Positions 25,272-34,603 of a stretch of 64,000 nt of DNA are shown here, in pieces. Each line of letters opens with the position of its first letter. Position 1 is the stretch's first letter. A program made the position numbers and the translations under genes. A model generated the notes under the pieces. It saw only the letters and a list, made by a program, of their open reading frames with translations. It ran no database searches and had not been told where the DNA came from. Origin of the DNA: Arsukibacterium sp. UBA5043 (GTDB lineage: Bacteria; Pseudomonadota; Gammaproteobacteria; Enterobacterales; Alteromonadaceae); assembly GCA_002415085.1 (NCBI GenBank), contig DIBV01000006.1:248001-312000 (forward strand). The letters are read 5' to 3'.

Positions 25272-26723
25272 TTAGTGTTCAATATTCTCTGGCGACTGTA
25301 ACTCTGAGGCAGGGGCGGTAGTTTCCGGTAGTAATTGTTCAGTCAAGCGTAACCGTTGCTGTTCCAGCCGCTGCTCGGCTTGTTGTTTTTCATCGGTCCA
25401 TACCAGGGTATCGTAATAACGGCGGATGTTTTCAACGTAGGTTACGGCTTCGTCGCCTCGGGCATAACCAAAACGGGTATGCTGGTATACCACTTTTTGT
25501 CGCAGTAGGGGTAACCGTTGTTTTACTTCCAGCCATTTGTCCGGATCGGCACCTTGCTGCTGGGTAAGAATGCGGGCATCCTCCACATGACCCCAACCAA
25601 TATTATAAGACGCCAGTGCAAACCATAAGCGGTCGGGCATAGCGATACGCTCTGGGATCCGGCTCACCAGCCGATGCAAATAGCGGCTACCGCCCCGGAT
25701 GCTTTGTTCAGGATGCAACCGGCTGCTCACCCCCATTTGTTTTGCTGTGGGCAACGTGAGCATCATCAAACCGCGCACGCCGGTGGGGCTGCGGGCTTTC
25801 GGGTCCCAGTGTGATTCCTGATACGATAATGCCGCCAGTAAGCGCCAGTCCAGCTCACCGGCATATTGAACAAACAGTTGCCGGTACGCGGGCAGAGTCT
25901 GACTGATGGCATCGATATACTGCAGGGTATCGACATAATCAAACTGACTGACATGGCCAAAATAGCGATCTTCCAGGGTGATTAACTCACCGGTCTGATA
26001 AATGTTGCCAAAAAATTCGATTAACACGCTTAACAGCGAATCGTCATTATTATTCGCCAGCAACCAGGCAACAGGCTGATTATCGCTGACGGTAAAACCA
26101 ATACTTAAATTGGGATAAAACCGGCGGTTAATCGCCAGCTGATTTGAGTCGGTCAGGGTGTAGGGGATTTTACCGTCGACAACCAGCTGCAGCACGTCGT
26201 CGGCATCAAGATCTTTTTGCTCCTGCCAGCTAAGGTTAGGGTAATCCTGACTTAACCGGTCGAGGGTCTGAGCATGACTGCTATCCTGGATCACCACTAT
26301 CGGCTGGGTAATATCATCGAGTGAGCGCGGCCAGTCATCACCCTGGCGAAATACCAGTAATTCACTGATCCAGCGATACGCCGGTGCCGCCCGGTAACGA
26401 CTTAGCCGCTCTGGCGTCAGTGTTAAGCCACCGGCAATAAAATCGACCTGGCCGGTATCGAGTTTTTGTAATAACTCATCCAGGTGGTAGCTTGGAAATA
26501 ATTCCAGCTCAACATCTAACCGCTGCGCCAGTGTTTGTGCCAGCTCATATTCAAAGCCAGCAGGGCCATCGACCCCGATAAAATAACTGGTTGGGCCATG
26601 CAGCAAGCCAACCCGCAGGCTGTTGCGCTGATAAATAGTATCTAGCTGCGAATTATGCTCTGCTACTGGCGCACAAGCGCTAAGCAGGCAAACGGCCAGC
26701 CATAAAAGCACTCTGAGTTGCAT
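25272..26723 (-). CDS. mltF: Membrane-bound lytic murein transglycosylase F
   Basis: Cleaves murein glycan strands to 1,6-anhydro products at the outer membrane. It is a two-domain lipoprotein. Lipobox LSAC (Cys17) is followed by a periplasmic solute-binding-like regulatory domain (about 35-270), and then an SLT catalytic domain (about 290-450) with the catalytic Glu in YQESHWD and the family motifs SPTGVRGLMML and ASYNIGWGH. The ATG at 26723 is preferred because it puts the signal peptide at the N-terminus; a GTG at 26792 would add 23 residues. It is divergent from purL. Confidence 0.92.
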   Translation of the reverse strand: MQLRVLLWLAVCLLSACAPVAEHNSQLDTIYQRNSLRVGLLHGPTSYFIGVDGPAGFEYELAQTLAQRLDVELELFPSYHLDELLQKLDTGQVDFIAGGLTLTPERLSRYRAAPAYRWISELLVFRQGDDWPRSLDDITQPIVVIQDSSHAQTLDRLSQDYPNLSWQEQKDLDADDVLQLVVDGKIPYTLTDSNQLAINRRFYPNLSIGFTVSDNQPVAWLLANNNDDSLLSVLIEFFGNIYQTGELITLEDRYFGHVSQFDYVDTLQYIDAISQTLPAYRQLFVQYAGELDWRLLAALSYQESHWDPKARSPTGVRGLMMLTLPTAKQMGVSSRLHPEQSIRGGSRYLHRLVSRIPERIAMPDRLWFALASYNIGWGHVEDARILTQQQGADPDKWLEVKQRLPLLRQKVVYQHTRFGYARGDEAVTYVENIRRYYDTLVWTDEKQQAEQRLEQQRLRLTEQLLPETTAPASELQSPENIEH

Positions 26724-26816
26724 GCAAAACCTGAAATTTACTACCCTGATCACAGTTATATCAAACTTAAGCGAAGCAGTCAGTTTTTTCACATACCACT
26801 TAGCGCCAATTTTCTT

Positions 26817-26822
26817 TATAAT
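26817..26822 (+). promoter_or_regulatory. -10 box before purL
   Basis: A perfect TATAAT lies 52 bp before the purL ATG in the mltF/purL divergent gap. No clear -35 hexamer is seen at 16-18 bp spacing. No PurR operator was recognised by eye. Confidence 0.45.
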
Positions 26823-26873
26823 AGCGCGCTTAAATCAGCTTTCATCGACGCTCAACCAACGGAAACCTAGCCT

Positions 26874-29800
26874 ATGTTGATCCTGCGTGGTGCACCTGCA
26901 CTGTCCGAATTCCGAATTGCCAAGTTACTTGACCAATGTGCTGAGCGCACCTTGCCGGTAATCACCATTTACGCCGAGTTTATCCATTTTGCTGATAATA
27001 GCGCTGCGCTGAGCAGTGATGAGCAAAGCACCCTGGACAAATTGCTGACCTACGGTCCGGCGATTGCCAGCCATGAGCCTGTTGGCCAGCTGTTACTGGT
27101 GACTCCTCGCCCTGGTACTATTTCGCCCTGGTCGTCCAAAGCCAGCGATATTGCCCATAACTGCGGCCTGACCAAAATTAAGCGTTTAGAACGCGGTATG
27201 GCTTATTATATTGAAAGCAGCCGGGCTTTAAGCGCCAGCGAAGTGGCTGCGGTCAGTGGCTTATTGCACGACCGGATGATGGAAGTGGTTTTCACTGAGC
27301 TAAATCAGGCCGAGGCATTATTCCAGCGTGCTGCTCCAGCGCAATTGAGCTCAGTCGATATTATCAATGGCGGCCGTCAGGCGCTCTCCAACGCTAATAT
27401 GTCGATGGGCCTGGCACTGGCCGATGATGAAATTGACTATCTGGTCGAGAATTTTCAGCAGCTGGGCCGCAACCCGAACGATATTGAACTCTATATGTTT
27501 GCCCAGGCGAACTCTGAGCATTGCCGGCACAAGATCTTTAACGCCGACTGGACTATCGATGGCGTAGTGCAGCCCAAATCGCTGTTTAAAATGATTAAAA
27601 ACACCTACGAGCAGACGCCGGATTATGTGTTATCCGCCTATAAAGATAACGCTGCGGTAATGACCGGCTCGGCAGCCGGCCGCTTTTTCCCGGTGCCGGG
27701 CACTGGCGAATATAATTACCACCATGAAGACATCCATATTTTGATGAAGGTGGAAACCCATAACCACCCGACGGCGATTTCACCCTATCCGGGTGCGGCT
27801 ACCGGCTCTGGTGGTGAAATTCGCGATGAAGGCGCTACCGGTATCGGTTCCAAACCCAAGGCCGGTCTGGTTGGTTTTTCGGTATCTAATTTGCGAATTC
27901 CTGGCTTTGAACAGCCATGGGAAAGCGACTTTGGCAAACCGGAGCGGATTGTCAGCGCGCTGGATATTATGCTGGAAGGCCCGTTGGGTGGCGCAGCATT
28001 TAACAATGAATTTGGCCGGCCAGCCATTAACGGCTATTTCCGGACCTATGAAGAAAAAGTCAGCAGCCATAATGGCGAGGAAATCCGCGGCTACCACAAA
28101 CCCATTATGATTGCCGGTGGCCTGGGCAATATCCGCGCCGATCATGTCCAAAAAGGCGAGTTACCGCCTGGTGCCAAACTGGTTGTATTAGGTGGCCCGG
28201 CCATGAACATTGGTCTGGGTGGTGGTGCCGCCTCGTCGATGGCATCTGGCCAGTCTGCCGAAGATCTTGATTTTGCCTCAGTACAGCGGGAAAACCCGGA
28301 AATTGAACGGCGTTGTCAGGAAGTGATTGACCGCTGCTGGCAGCTGGGTAGTGATAACCCGATTTGCTTTATTCATGATGTCGGCGCCGGTGGTTTATCC
28401 AATGCCTTCCCTGAACTGGTAAACGATGGCGGCGTCGGTGGTAAGTTTGAACTGCGCAATGTGCCAAACGATGAGCCTGGCATGTCACCGCTGCAAATCT
28501 GGTGTAACGAGTCGCAGGAACGCTATGTAATGGCTATTCCGCCGGAAAAAATGGCGGTATTTGAGCAGATTTGTCAGCGCGAGCGCGCGCCTTATGCGGT
28601 GGTAGGTGAAGCGACCAGTGAGCAACACCTGACCTTAACCGACAAGCATTTTGGTAATACCCCGATTGATTTACCCCTGAGCGTCTTACTGGGTAAGGCG
28701 CCGAAAATGCACCGTGATGTGCAAAGTACCAACACCGTAGGTACGCCGCTGAACCGGGACGGTATTACCGTTGCCGATGCCGCTGAGCGCTTGTTGCGCC
28801 TGCCGGCAATTGCCGAGAAAACCTTTCTGGTCACCATTGGCGATCGCACCGTTACCGGTCTGGTAGCGCGGGATCAGATGGTTGGGCCCTGGCAGGTACC
28901 GGTAGCTAACTGTGGTATTACTGCCGCCAGCTACGACACCTATCATGGTGAAACGATGGCGATGGGCGAGCGCACGCCGGTGGCGCTGCTGGACTTTGCC
29001 GCATCAGCCAGGCTGGCAGTAGCCGAAGCGATTACCAATATTGCCTGTAGTGATATCGGCGATTTAAAACGGATAAAATTATCAGCCAACTGGATGTCTG
29101 CTGCCGGTCACCCGGGTGAAGATGCCGGTTTATATGCTGCAGTTAAAGCAATTGGCGAAGAGTTATGCCCGGCACTGGAAGTTACCATCCCGGTCGGTAA
29201 AGACTCGATGTCGATGAAAACCAAATGGCAGCAAAATGGCAGCGAGCAGGCGGTGACCTCGCCAATGTCGCTGGTGATCACTGCTTTTGGCCGGGTAGAA
29301 GATATCCGCAAAACGGTCACCCCGCAGCTTCGCACTGACAAAGGCGCCAGCAGCCTGCTGCTGATTGATTTAGGTCAGGGTGCTAACCGGCTAGGGGCGT
29401 CCTGTTTAACTCAGGTATACAAGCAGTTGGGTGATACCCCGGCTGATTTAGACAGCCCCGATTTATTACTTAATTTCTTTGCTGGCGTGCAGCAGCTGCT
29501 GCGTGAGCAGAAACTGCTGGCCTACCATGACCGGTCTGATGGGGGCTTAGTTGTCACCCTGGCCGAGATGGCCTTTGCCGGTAAAGCCGGCTTCAGCGCC
29601 GATATCGCCAATCTGGGTGACGACGATCTAGCGGTGCTGTTCAACGAGGAGCCGGGCGCGGTTATTCAGGTAGCTGACGCTGAGCTGGCCTATGTCCGGC
29701 AGGTACTGGCTGAGCATAATCTGGCTGACTGCAGTCATATACTGGGCCCGGTAAGCGCCAGTGATAAGCTGACGTTCAGCCGCGCTGATAAAGAGGTATT

Positions 29801-30767
29801 CAGTGACAGCCGCACCCGCTTGCGTTGTATCTGGGCCGAAACCACCTATCAGATGCAGGCACTGCGTGATAACCCGGCCGGGGCGCTGCAGGAATTCACC
29901 AGTAAAGCCGATGACACCGATCCTGGCCTGAATGTAAAACTTAGCTTTGATCAGAATGATGATGTTGCAGCGCCTTATATTGTTAAAGGTGTCGCGCCCA
30001 AAGTGGCGATTTTACGCGAGCAAGGGGTTAACTCTCATCTGGAGATGGCTGCAGCCTTTAACCGCGCCGGTTTCAGTGCAGTTGATGTGCATATGAGCGA
30101 CATTCTTGCCGGCCGGGTAAAACTCAGCGACTTTAACGGTTTAGCGGCCTGTGGCGGCTTCTCTTATGGTGACGTGCTGGGTGCCGGTGAAGGCTGGGCA
30201 AAGTCAGTGTTGTTTAATGACATTGCCCGGGCGCAGTTTGCGGCGTTTTTTGAGCGGCCAACAACCTTCTCGCTGGGGGTCTGTAATGGTTGTCAGATGA
30301 TGTCGAATTTAAAAACCCTGATCCCGGGGGCTGAATTATGGCCGCATTTTGTCCGCAATAAGTCAGAGCGCTTCGAAGCGCGTTTCAGCCTGGTCGAAAT
30401 TCAGCAAAGCCCGTCGCTGTTCTTCAGCGGCATGGCCGGCTCGCGGATGCCAATTGCGGTATCACATGGTGAAGGCCATGCCGAATTTGCCAGCAGTGAA
30501 GCCCTGGCGAAAGCTAACCACAGTGGCACCGTGGCCATGCGCTTTGTTGATAACTTTGCTAAGGTTACTGAGCAGTATCCGGCTAACCCCAATGGTTCGC
30601 CGGCAGGTATTACTGCGCTGACCACCACCGATGGCCGGGTCAGTATTATGATGCCGCACCCGGAGCGGGTGTTCCGCACCGTAGCCAACTCCTGGCATCC
30701 GGATGACTGGCAGGAAGACAGCCCGTGGATGCGGATGTTCCGTAACGCCCGGGTCTGGCTGGGGTAA
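26874..30767 (+). CDS. purL: Phosphoribosylformylglycinamidine synthase (FGAM synthase)
   Basis: Converts FGAR, glutamine and ATP to FGAM in de novo purine synthesis. It is the large single-chain form of 1297 residues. An N-terminal PurS-like domain and linker are followed by the duplicated AIRS-type synthetase domains ([11 protein letters not shown] near 209-219; GGGAASSM). The C-terminal class I glutamine amidotransferase (about 1045-1297) has the nucleophile Cys in GVCNGCQM and the catalytic His-x-Glu in MMPHPERVF. It is a single gene closed by a strong terminator and divergent from mltF. Confidence 0.96.
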   Translation: MLILRGAPALSEFRIAKLLDQCAERTLPVITIYAEFIHFADNSAALSSDEQSTLDKLLTYGPAIASHEPVGQLLLVTPRPGTISPWSSKASDIAHNCGLTKIKRLERGMAYYIESSRALSASEVAAVSGLLHDRMMEVVFTELNQAEALFQRAAPAQLSSVDIINGGRQALSNANMSMGLALADDEIDYLVENFQQLGRNPNDIELYMFAQANSEHCRHKIFNADWTIDGVVQPKSLFKMIKNTYEQTPDYVLSAYKDNAAVMTGSAAGRFFPVPGTGEYNYHHEDIHILMKVETHNHPTAISPYPGAATGSGGEIRDEGATGIGSKPKAGLVGFSVSNLRIPGFEQPWESDFGKPERIVSALDIMLEGPLGGAAFNNEFGRPAINGYFRTYEEKVSSHNGEEIRGYHKPIMIAGGLGNIRADHVQKGELPPGAKLVVLGGPAMNIGLGGGAASSMASGQSAEDLDFASVQRENPEIERRCQEVIDRCWQLGSDNPICFIHDVGAGGLSNAFPELVNDGGVGGKFELRNVPNDEPGMSPLQIWCNESQERYVMAIPPEKMAVFEQICQRERAPYAVVGEATSEQHLTLTDKHFGNTPIDLPLSVLLGKAPKMHRDVQSTNTVGTPLNRDGITVADAAERLLRLPAIAEKTFLVTIGDRTVTGLVARDQMVGPWQVPVANCGITAASYDTYHGETMAMGERTPVALLDFAASARLAVAEAITNIACSDIGDLKRIKLSANWMSAAGHPGEDAGLYAAVKAIGEELCPALEVTIPVGKDSMSMKTKWQQNGSEQAVTSPMSLVITAFGRVEDIRKTVTPQLRTDKGASSLLLIDLGQGANRLGASCLTQVYKQLGDTPADLDSPDLLLNFFAGVQQLLREQKLLAYHDRSDGGLVVTLAEMAFAGKAGFSADIANLGDDDLAVLFNEEPGAVIQVADAELAYVRQVLAEHNLADCSHILGPVSASDKLTFSRADKEVFSDSRTRLRCIWAETTYQMQALRDNPAGALQEFTSKADDTDPGLNVKLSFDQNDDVAAPYIVKGVAPKVAILREQGVNSHLEMAAAFNRAGFSAVDVHMSDILAGRVKLSDFNGLAACGGFSYGDVLGAGEGWAKSVLFNDIARAQFAAFFERPTTFSLGVCNGCQMMSNLKTLIPGAELWPHFVRNKSERFEARFSLVEIQQSPSLFFSGMAGSRMPIAVSHGEGHAEFASSEALAKANHSGTVAMRFVDNFAKVTEQYPANPNGSPAGITALTTTDGRVSIMMPHPERVFRTVANSWHPDDWQEDSPWMRMFRNARVWLG

Positions 30768-30789
30768 AAGCGCTTTTCACATCAACAAA

Positions 30790-30813
30790 AACCCTGCATT
30801 TGCAGGGTTTTTT
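30790..30813 (+). terminator. Rho-independent terminator of purL
   Basis: The stem AACCCTGC / GCAGGGTT with an ATTT loop is followed by T6, about 22 bp behind the stop codon. Confidence 0.88.
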
Positions 30814-30853
30814 AATCACTTAAATTTGACTGTTGGCAACCCAACCAGGCAGA

Positions 30854-31552
30854 TTATAAGCTCCAGCGCAGGCCAATCATTGCCACATAAGGGTCGATAT
30901 TAATATTAACGCTTTGTACTGTAGTGTCATTTACCTGCACCCGGCCAATGGTGTCGATATCCATTTTGCTGACCATCAGGTGCAGACCCAGGGTGTCGCT
31001 GAGTTTAATATTCATCCCGGCTTGCAATGCTAAGCCAAAAGAGTTTTTGGTTTTTAATGCTACGCTGTCAGTCGCACTGGTCACGCCGAGCGCCTGCAGG
31101 GTGTCTGATAACTGAGTATCAATCTGCTCATCAAAGAAAATCGTATAGTTCAGGCCAACGCCGACAAAGGGGTCGAACGTCTGATGCTCTGGCATAAAGT
31201 GATACTGTGCCAGTAACGTCGGTGGCAGATGTTTGGTTTTACCTACTTTCAGGCCGTCGATGGCGGAACCTTTCACCTTGATGTCATGACTGAACGGTGT
31301 CGCGGCAATTAACTGGACGGCCCAGTGCGGTTTAATCCGGTAATCAAATGTCAGGCCAAGCTGGGTGTTGCTGTCTACTGCCAGCGCTGTTGAGCCATTT
31401 GGCAGGCCGGCGACTTGTTCAATGACATTTAGGCTTGAACTGCTGTCATCCGGCGCCACAGTAATGGCGCCAATATTGACAGCAAAATCAGCAAAGGCCG
31501 GGGCAGCGCCTAGTGCAGAGATCAGGGGAATAGCGATTAAAGCGGTTTTCAT
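30854..31552 (-). CDS. OmpW family outer-membrane protein
   Basis: A 232-residue protein with a signal peptide (MKTALIAIPLISALGAAPAF, cleavage after AFA). It forms an eight-stranded beta-barrel of the OmpW type: the WAVQLIAATPFSHDI strand, the LPPTLLAQYHF strand, FDPFVGVGLNYT and a terminal aromatic strand VAMIGLRWSL. OmpW proteins let small hydrophobic molecules diffuse across the outer membrane. The start at 31552 is preferred over 31564, because the GGAG RBS lies inside the longer version's first codons. It is a single gene, convergent with purL. Confidence 0.9.
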   Translation of the reverse strand: MKTALIAIPLISALGAAPAFADFAVNIGAITVAPDDSSSSLNVIEQVAGLPNGSTALAVDSNTQLGLTFDYRIKPHWAVQLIAATPFSHDIKVKGSAIDGLKVGKTKHLPPTLLAQYHFMPEHQTFDPFVGVGLNYTIFFDEQIDTQLSDTLQALGVTSATDSVALKTKNSFGLALQAGMNIKLSDTLGLHLMVSKMDIDTIGRVQVNDTTVQSVNINIDPYVAMIGLRWSL

Positions 31553-31702
31553 ATTATGCTCCACAGTTTAGTTCTGTGGTTATTGTGCGCCCTGGCTAAA
31601 ACAGCATATTGGCCTGGATCAATAAAAAAATCAGCAGGTTGCCCCGGCAGTGGTTTACTTTGCTCTGCATCAATAAAATGGTAGCTAAATGCTCGGTTTT
31701 GC

Positions 31703-32620
31703 TTACATCAAGCCTTTTAAAAAAGCCACCACACTGCGGCCCAGCGCACTGAGGGCGTAGCCGCCTTCTAACATAGCCACAATCCGGCCCTGGCAATGTT
31801 TGCTGGCCAGCGTTTTCAGCTCTGTTGCCAGCCAGTGATAATCGTCTTCGCGCAGCATAAAATGGGCCATCTCATCTTCAGCATGGCCATCAAAGCCAGC
31901 GGATACCAGAATAAGTTCCGGCGCAAAAGCATCCAGTGCCGGAAGCCACTCGCTGCTGACCGCTGAGCGCCATTGACTGGCTTTGCAGCCGCCCGGCAGC
32001 GGCAGATTAATAATATGATCGGATACGGTATCGGCGCCGGTATGCGGATACAACGGATATTCGAATGATGAACAGAATAAAACCCGCGGTTCGTTGTTAA
32101 AAATATCCTCGGTGCCGTTGCCGTGATGCACATCAAAATCGACAATCGCTATCCGCTCTAGTTGATACTTATCCAGCGCATATTCAGCGGCAACGGCAAT
32201 GTTATTAAAAAAGCAAAAGCCCATTGCCTGGTCGTGGGTGGCATGGTGTCCGGGCGGACGAATGGCGCAAAATGCCTGTTTATCGCTGGCCTGCATTACC
32301 TCATCTACGGCGTTAATGCCACTGCCGGCAGCATACAAGGCTGCCTGCAGGGTTTTATTCATCATTTGGGTATCCGGATCCAGCCAGATATGGCCATCAG
32401 TGGGCGCTTTGGCATATAACTCACTGACATAAAGGGTACTGTGGGCCCGGCATAAATCAGCTTTACTGGCAGCCGTGGCATCTTTTTGCTGCAGAATATA
32501 GTCGAGGCCGGAACGGATTAACTGATCGTTTATGGCATCTAAGCGGGCCGGACACTCCGGGTGGTCATCCCCGGCATTGTGCTGGCGACAAACAGCATGG
32601 CTGAATAGGGTAATGGCCAT
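31703..32620 (-). CDS. Histone-deacetylase-like (AcuC/HDAC family) amidohydrolase
   Basis: A 305-residue arginase-fold zinc hydrolase. The active-site His pair is His125-His126 (RPPGHHA). The zinc ligands are Asp163 and His165 (DFDVHHGNGT) and the later Asp of SAGFDGHAED. Bacterial members deacetylate acetyl-lysine (AcuC acts on acetyl-CoA synthetase) or acetylpolyamines. The gene overlaps by one base (TAATG) the end of a CoA-transferase/GNAT fusion, which points to protein or small-molecule deacetylation tied to acyl-CoA metabolism. The substrate is inferred. Confidence 0.88.
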   Translation of the reverse strand: MAITLFSHAVCRQHNAGDDHPECPARLDAINDQLIRSGLDYILQQKDATAASKADLCRAHSTLYVSELYAKAPTDGHIWLDPDTQMMNKTLQAALYAAGSGINAVDEVMQASDKQAFCAIRPPGHHATHDQAMGFCFFNNIAVAAEYALDKYQLERIAIVDFDVHHGNGTEDIFNNEPRVLFCSSFEYPLYPHTGADTVSDHIINLPLPGGCKASQWRSAVSSEWLPALDAFAPELILVSAGFDGHAEDEMAHFMLREDDYHWLATELKTLASKHCQGRIVAMLEGGYALSALGRSVVAFLKGLM

Positions 32621-34467
32621 TAACCGGCTCCTTTTGCTGCGATAGCAGCTAAATCAAGTTCCAGAAACACTTCGGCCGGGTCGTCATAGCTTCTACGCTT
32701 AAAGCCGGCTTTAGTAAAAACACTAAGCATCGGTTTATTCTCCGCCCTGACATAGGCTAGCATTTTGCTCAGTTTGCGGCTGCCGGCAATGTCAATCATC
32801 TGCTGCAGCAGCTTTTTTGCCATGCCTTTACCCTGGTGCTTTTCCCGGGTAACAAACGCGACTTCGCAGCTGTTATCTGCTGCAATCAGGTAGTAACGGC
32901 CAACAGCCTGAATTTCGACTACCGAACCTTTTTGCTTAACGATACACAACGCTAAGTCGGTGGTTTGATCGACACTGACCAAAGTACAGGATTTCTCCCG
33001 GCTCATCTGAGTCGGTATCGTGTTATAACGCATTTGTAAGGTTTCTTTGGTGTGAGAGTAGAAAAACTCCTGCAAGCGGCGCTCGTCAGACGGATTAAGC
33101 GGCCGTAAATCAAAGCTTTCACCGTCTAACTGTAATTCTTTAAAGCCGACAGCCCCGAGCTCGGCTACCTCTACCGGGGTTTGTAACTGATAATGTGGTA
33201 CCCAGTAAAACTTTCGTACCTCGGCCAGCAACTGGCTGCGAAACTTTGGGTGGGCCACTCTGATAAGTTCCAGCGCCCGCTCGCGCACACTTTTGCCGCG
33301 CAATGAGGCTACGCCAAACTCGGTTACCACATAATGAACATGACCACGGCTGGTGACCACACCCGCACCTTGCCGGATATGCGGCACTATCCTAGAAATA
33401 GTGCCATTTTTAGCAGTAGAGGGCAGGGCGATAACCGGCTTACCGCCGTTACTCATTGACGCCCCGCGGCTGAAATCAACCTGACCGCCAATGCCGCTGT
33501 AAAATTGATGCCCGATAGAGTCGGATACCACCTGACCGGTTAAATCCACTTCGATGGCACTGTTTATGGCTACCATTTTATCGTTACGGGCAATATTAGC
33601 CGGCGAATTGACGTACTCGCTGGGGTAAAAACCAATGTGTGGGTTCTGATCAACAAACTGATATAACGCTTTGCTGCCAATGCAAAAACTGACCACGCTT
33701 TTGCCCGGGTGAAAGGTTTTACGGCGGTTATTAATCACACCCTTTTTAATCAGCTCCAGCACACCGTCGGTGATCATTTCACTGTGCAGGCCTAAATCTT
33801 TATGGTTGCTTAAGTAGCGGGTAACTGCCGCACAAATACGGCCAACCCCCAGTTGGAGGGTTGCGCCATCTTCCACCAGCAGCGCCACATACTGACCAAT
33901 CCGCTCAGTCCGGGCATCAAGCTGTGGCATCTGTGCTTCAGGCAGCGGCTGGTCGGCATAATAGAAGGTGTCTATATCATCGCGGTGAATAAACGACTGG
34001 CCATAGGTAATTGGCATTTGCGGGTTGACCTGGGCAATCACTTTTTTAGCTGCTTTGGCGGCGGCCGCAACCACATCGACAGAAACACCCAGTGAATGAT
34101 AGCCATGATCATCTGCCGGGCTTACCATAATTAAGGCCGCGTCTAATGGCAGTACACCATCGGTAAATAAAGCCGGGATGTCATTCATAAAGCAGGGGGT
34201 ATAGTCGGCCCGACCTTCTGCAATAGCCTGGCGGATCTTTTCACCGCCAATAAAAAACGTATTTACTTTAAATAAATGCTGATATTGCGGCTCAGCCCAT
34301 TTATTGTCAGCCAGGGTAACCAACTGGACAATTTCAATATCGTGCAGACTGCTGGCATGATTTATCAGATCGTCAATCAATGCAGTGGGGACGGCCGCAT
34401 GCGAGCCGATAAAAATACGGTTACCTGATTTAAGCAGTTGTTGCCAGTTTAGCGGTGCGGTGGCCAT
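32620..34467 (-). CDS. Acetyl-CoA hydrolase/transferase fused to a GNAT acetyltransferase
   Basis: A 615-residue fusion. Residues 1-430 are a class I-type CoA-transferase/acetyl-CoA hydrolase: GVGRICAAVTRYL, GFYPSEYVNSP, GIGGQVDFSRGAS and VVTEFGVASLRGKS are family motifs. The last 150 residues are a GNAT domain with the acetyl-CoA loop REKHQGKGMAKKLL. The fusion is known as a family in proteobacteria and suggests acetate or acyl-CoA exchange coupled with acetylation. It forms an operon with the HDAC-like gene immediately downstream. The acyl substrate is not visible. Confidence 0.85.
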   Translation of the reverse strand: MATAPLNWQQLLKSGNRIFIGSHAAVPTALIDDLINHASSLHDIEIVQLVTLADNKWAEPQYQHLFKVNTFFIGGEKIRQAIAEGRADYTPCFMNDIPALFTDGVLPLDAALIMVSPADDHGYHSLGVSVDVVAAAAKAAKKVIAQVNPQMPITYGQSFIHRDDIDTFYYADQPLPEAQMPQLDARTERIGQYVALLVEDGATLQLGVGRICAAVTRYLSNHKDLGLHSEMITDGVLELIKKGVINNRRKTFHPGKSVVSFCIGSKALYQFVDQNPHIGFYPSEYVNSPANIARNDKMVAINSAIEVDLTGQVVSDSIGHQFYSGIGGQVDFSRGASMSNGGKPVIALPSTAKNGTISRIVPHIRQGAGVVTSRGHVHYVVTEFGVASLRGKSVRERALELIRVAHPKFRSQLLAEVRKFYWVPHYQLQTPVEVAELGAVGFKELQLDGESFDLRPLNPSDERRLQEFFYSHTKETLQMRYNTIPTQMSREKSCTLVSVDQTTDLALCIVKQKGSVVEIQAVGRYYLIAADNSCEVAFVTREKHQGKGMAKKLLQQMIDIAGSRKLSKMLAYVRAENKPMLSVFTKAGFKRRSYDDPAEVFLELDLAAIAAKGAG

Positions 34468-34549
34468 ATCTGCATTGCCTGAGCGTTAAAAGATAACAAC
34501 ACTGTAAAGCACGGTTTGCTGAAGTACCAGCCCCCACTTTAGTCGCAAA

Positions 34550-34579
34550 AAAAGCCAGGGTGGGGTGGCCCTGGCTTTA
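34550..34579 (-). terminator. Rho-independent terminator of the DUF3300 gene
   Basis: On the minus strand, the stem AGCCAGGG / CCCTGGCT with an eight-base loop is followed by TTTTTTT, 25 bp behind the stop codon. Confidence 0.82.
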
Positions 34580-34603
34580 TACAACGGTCGCGGCAATGTT
34601 TGG

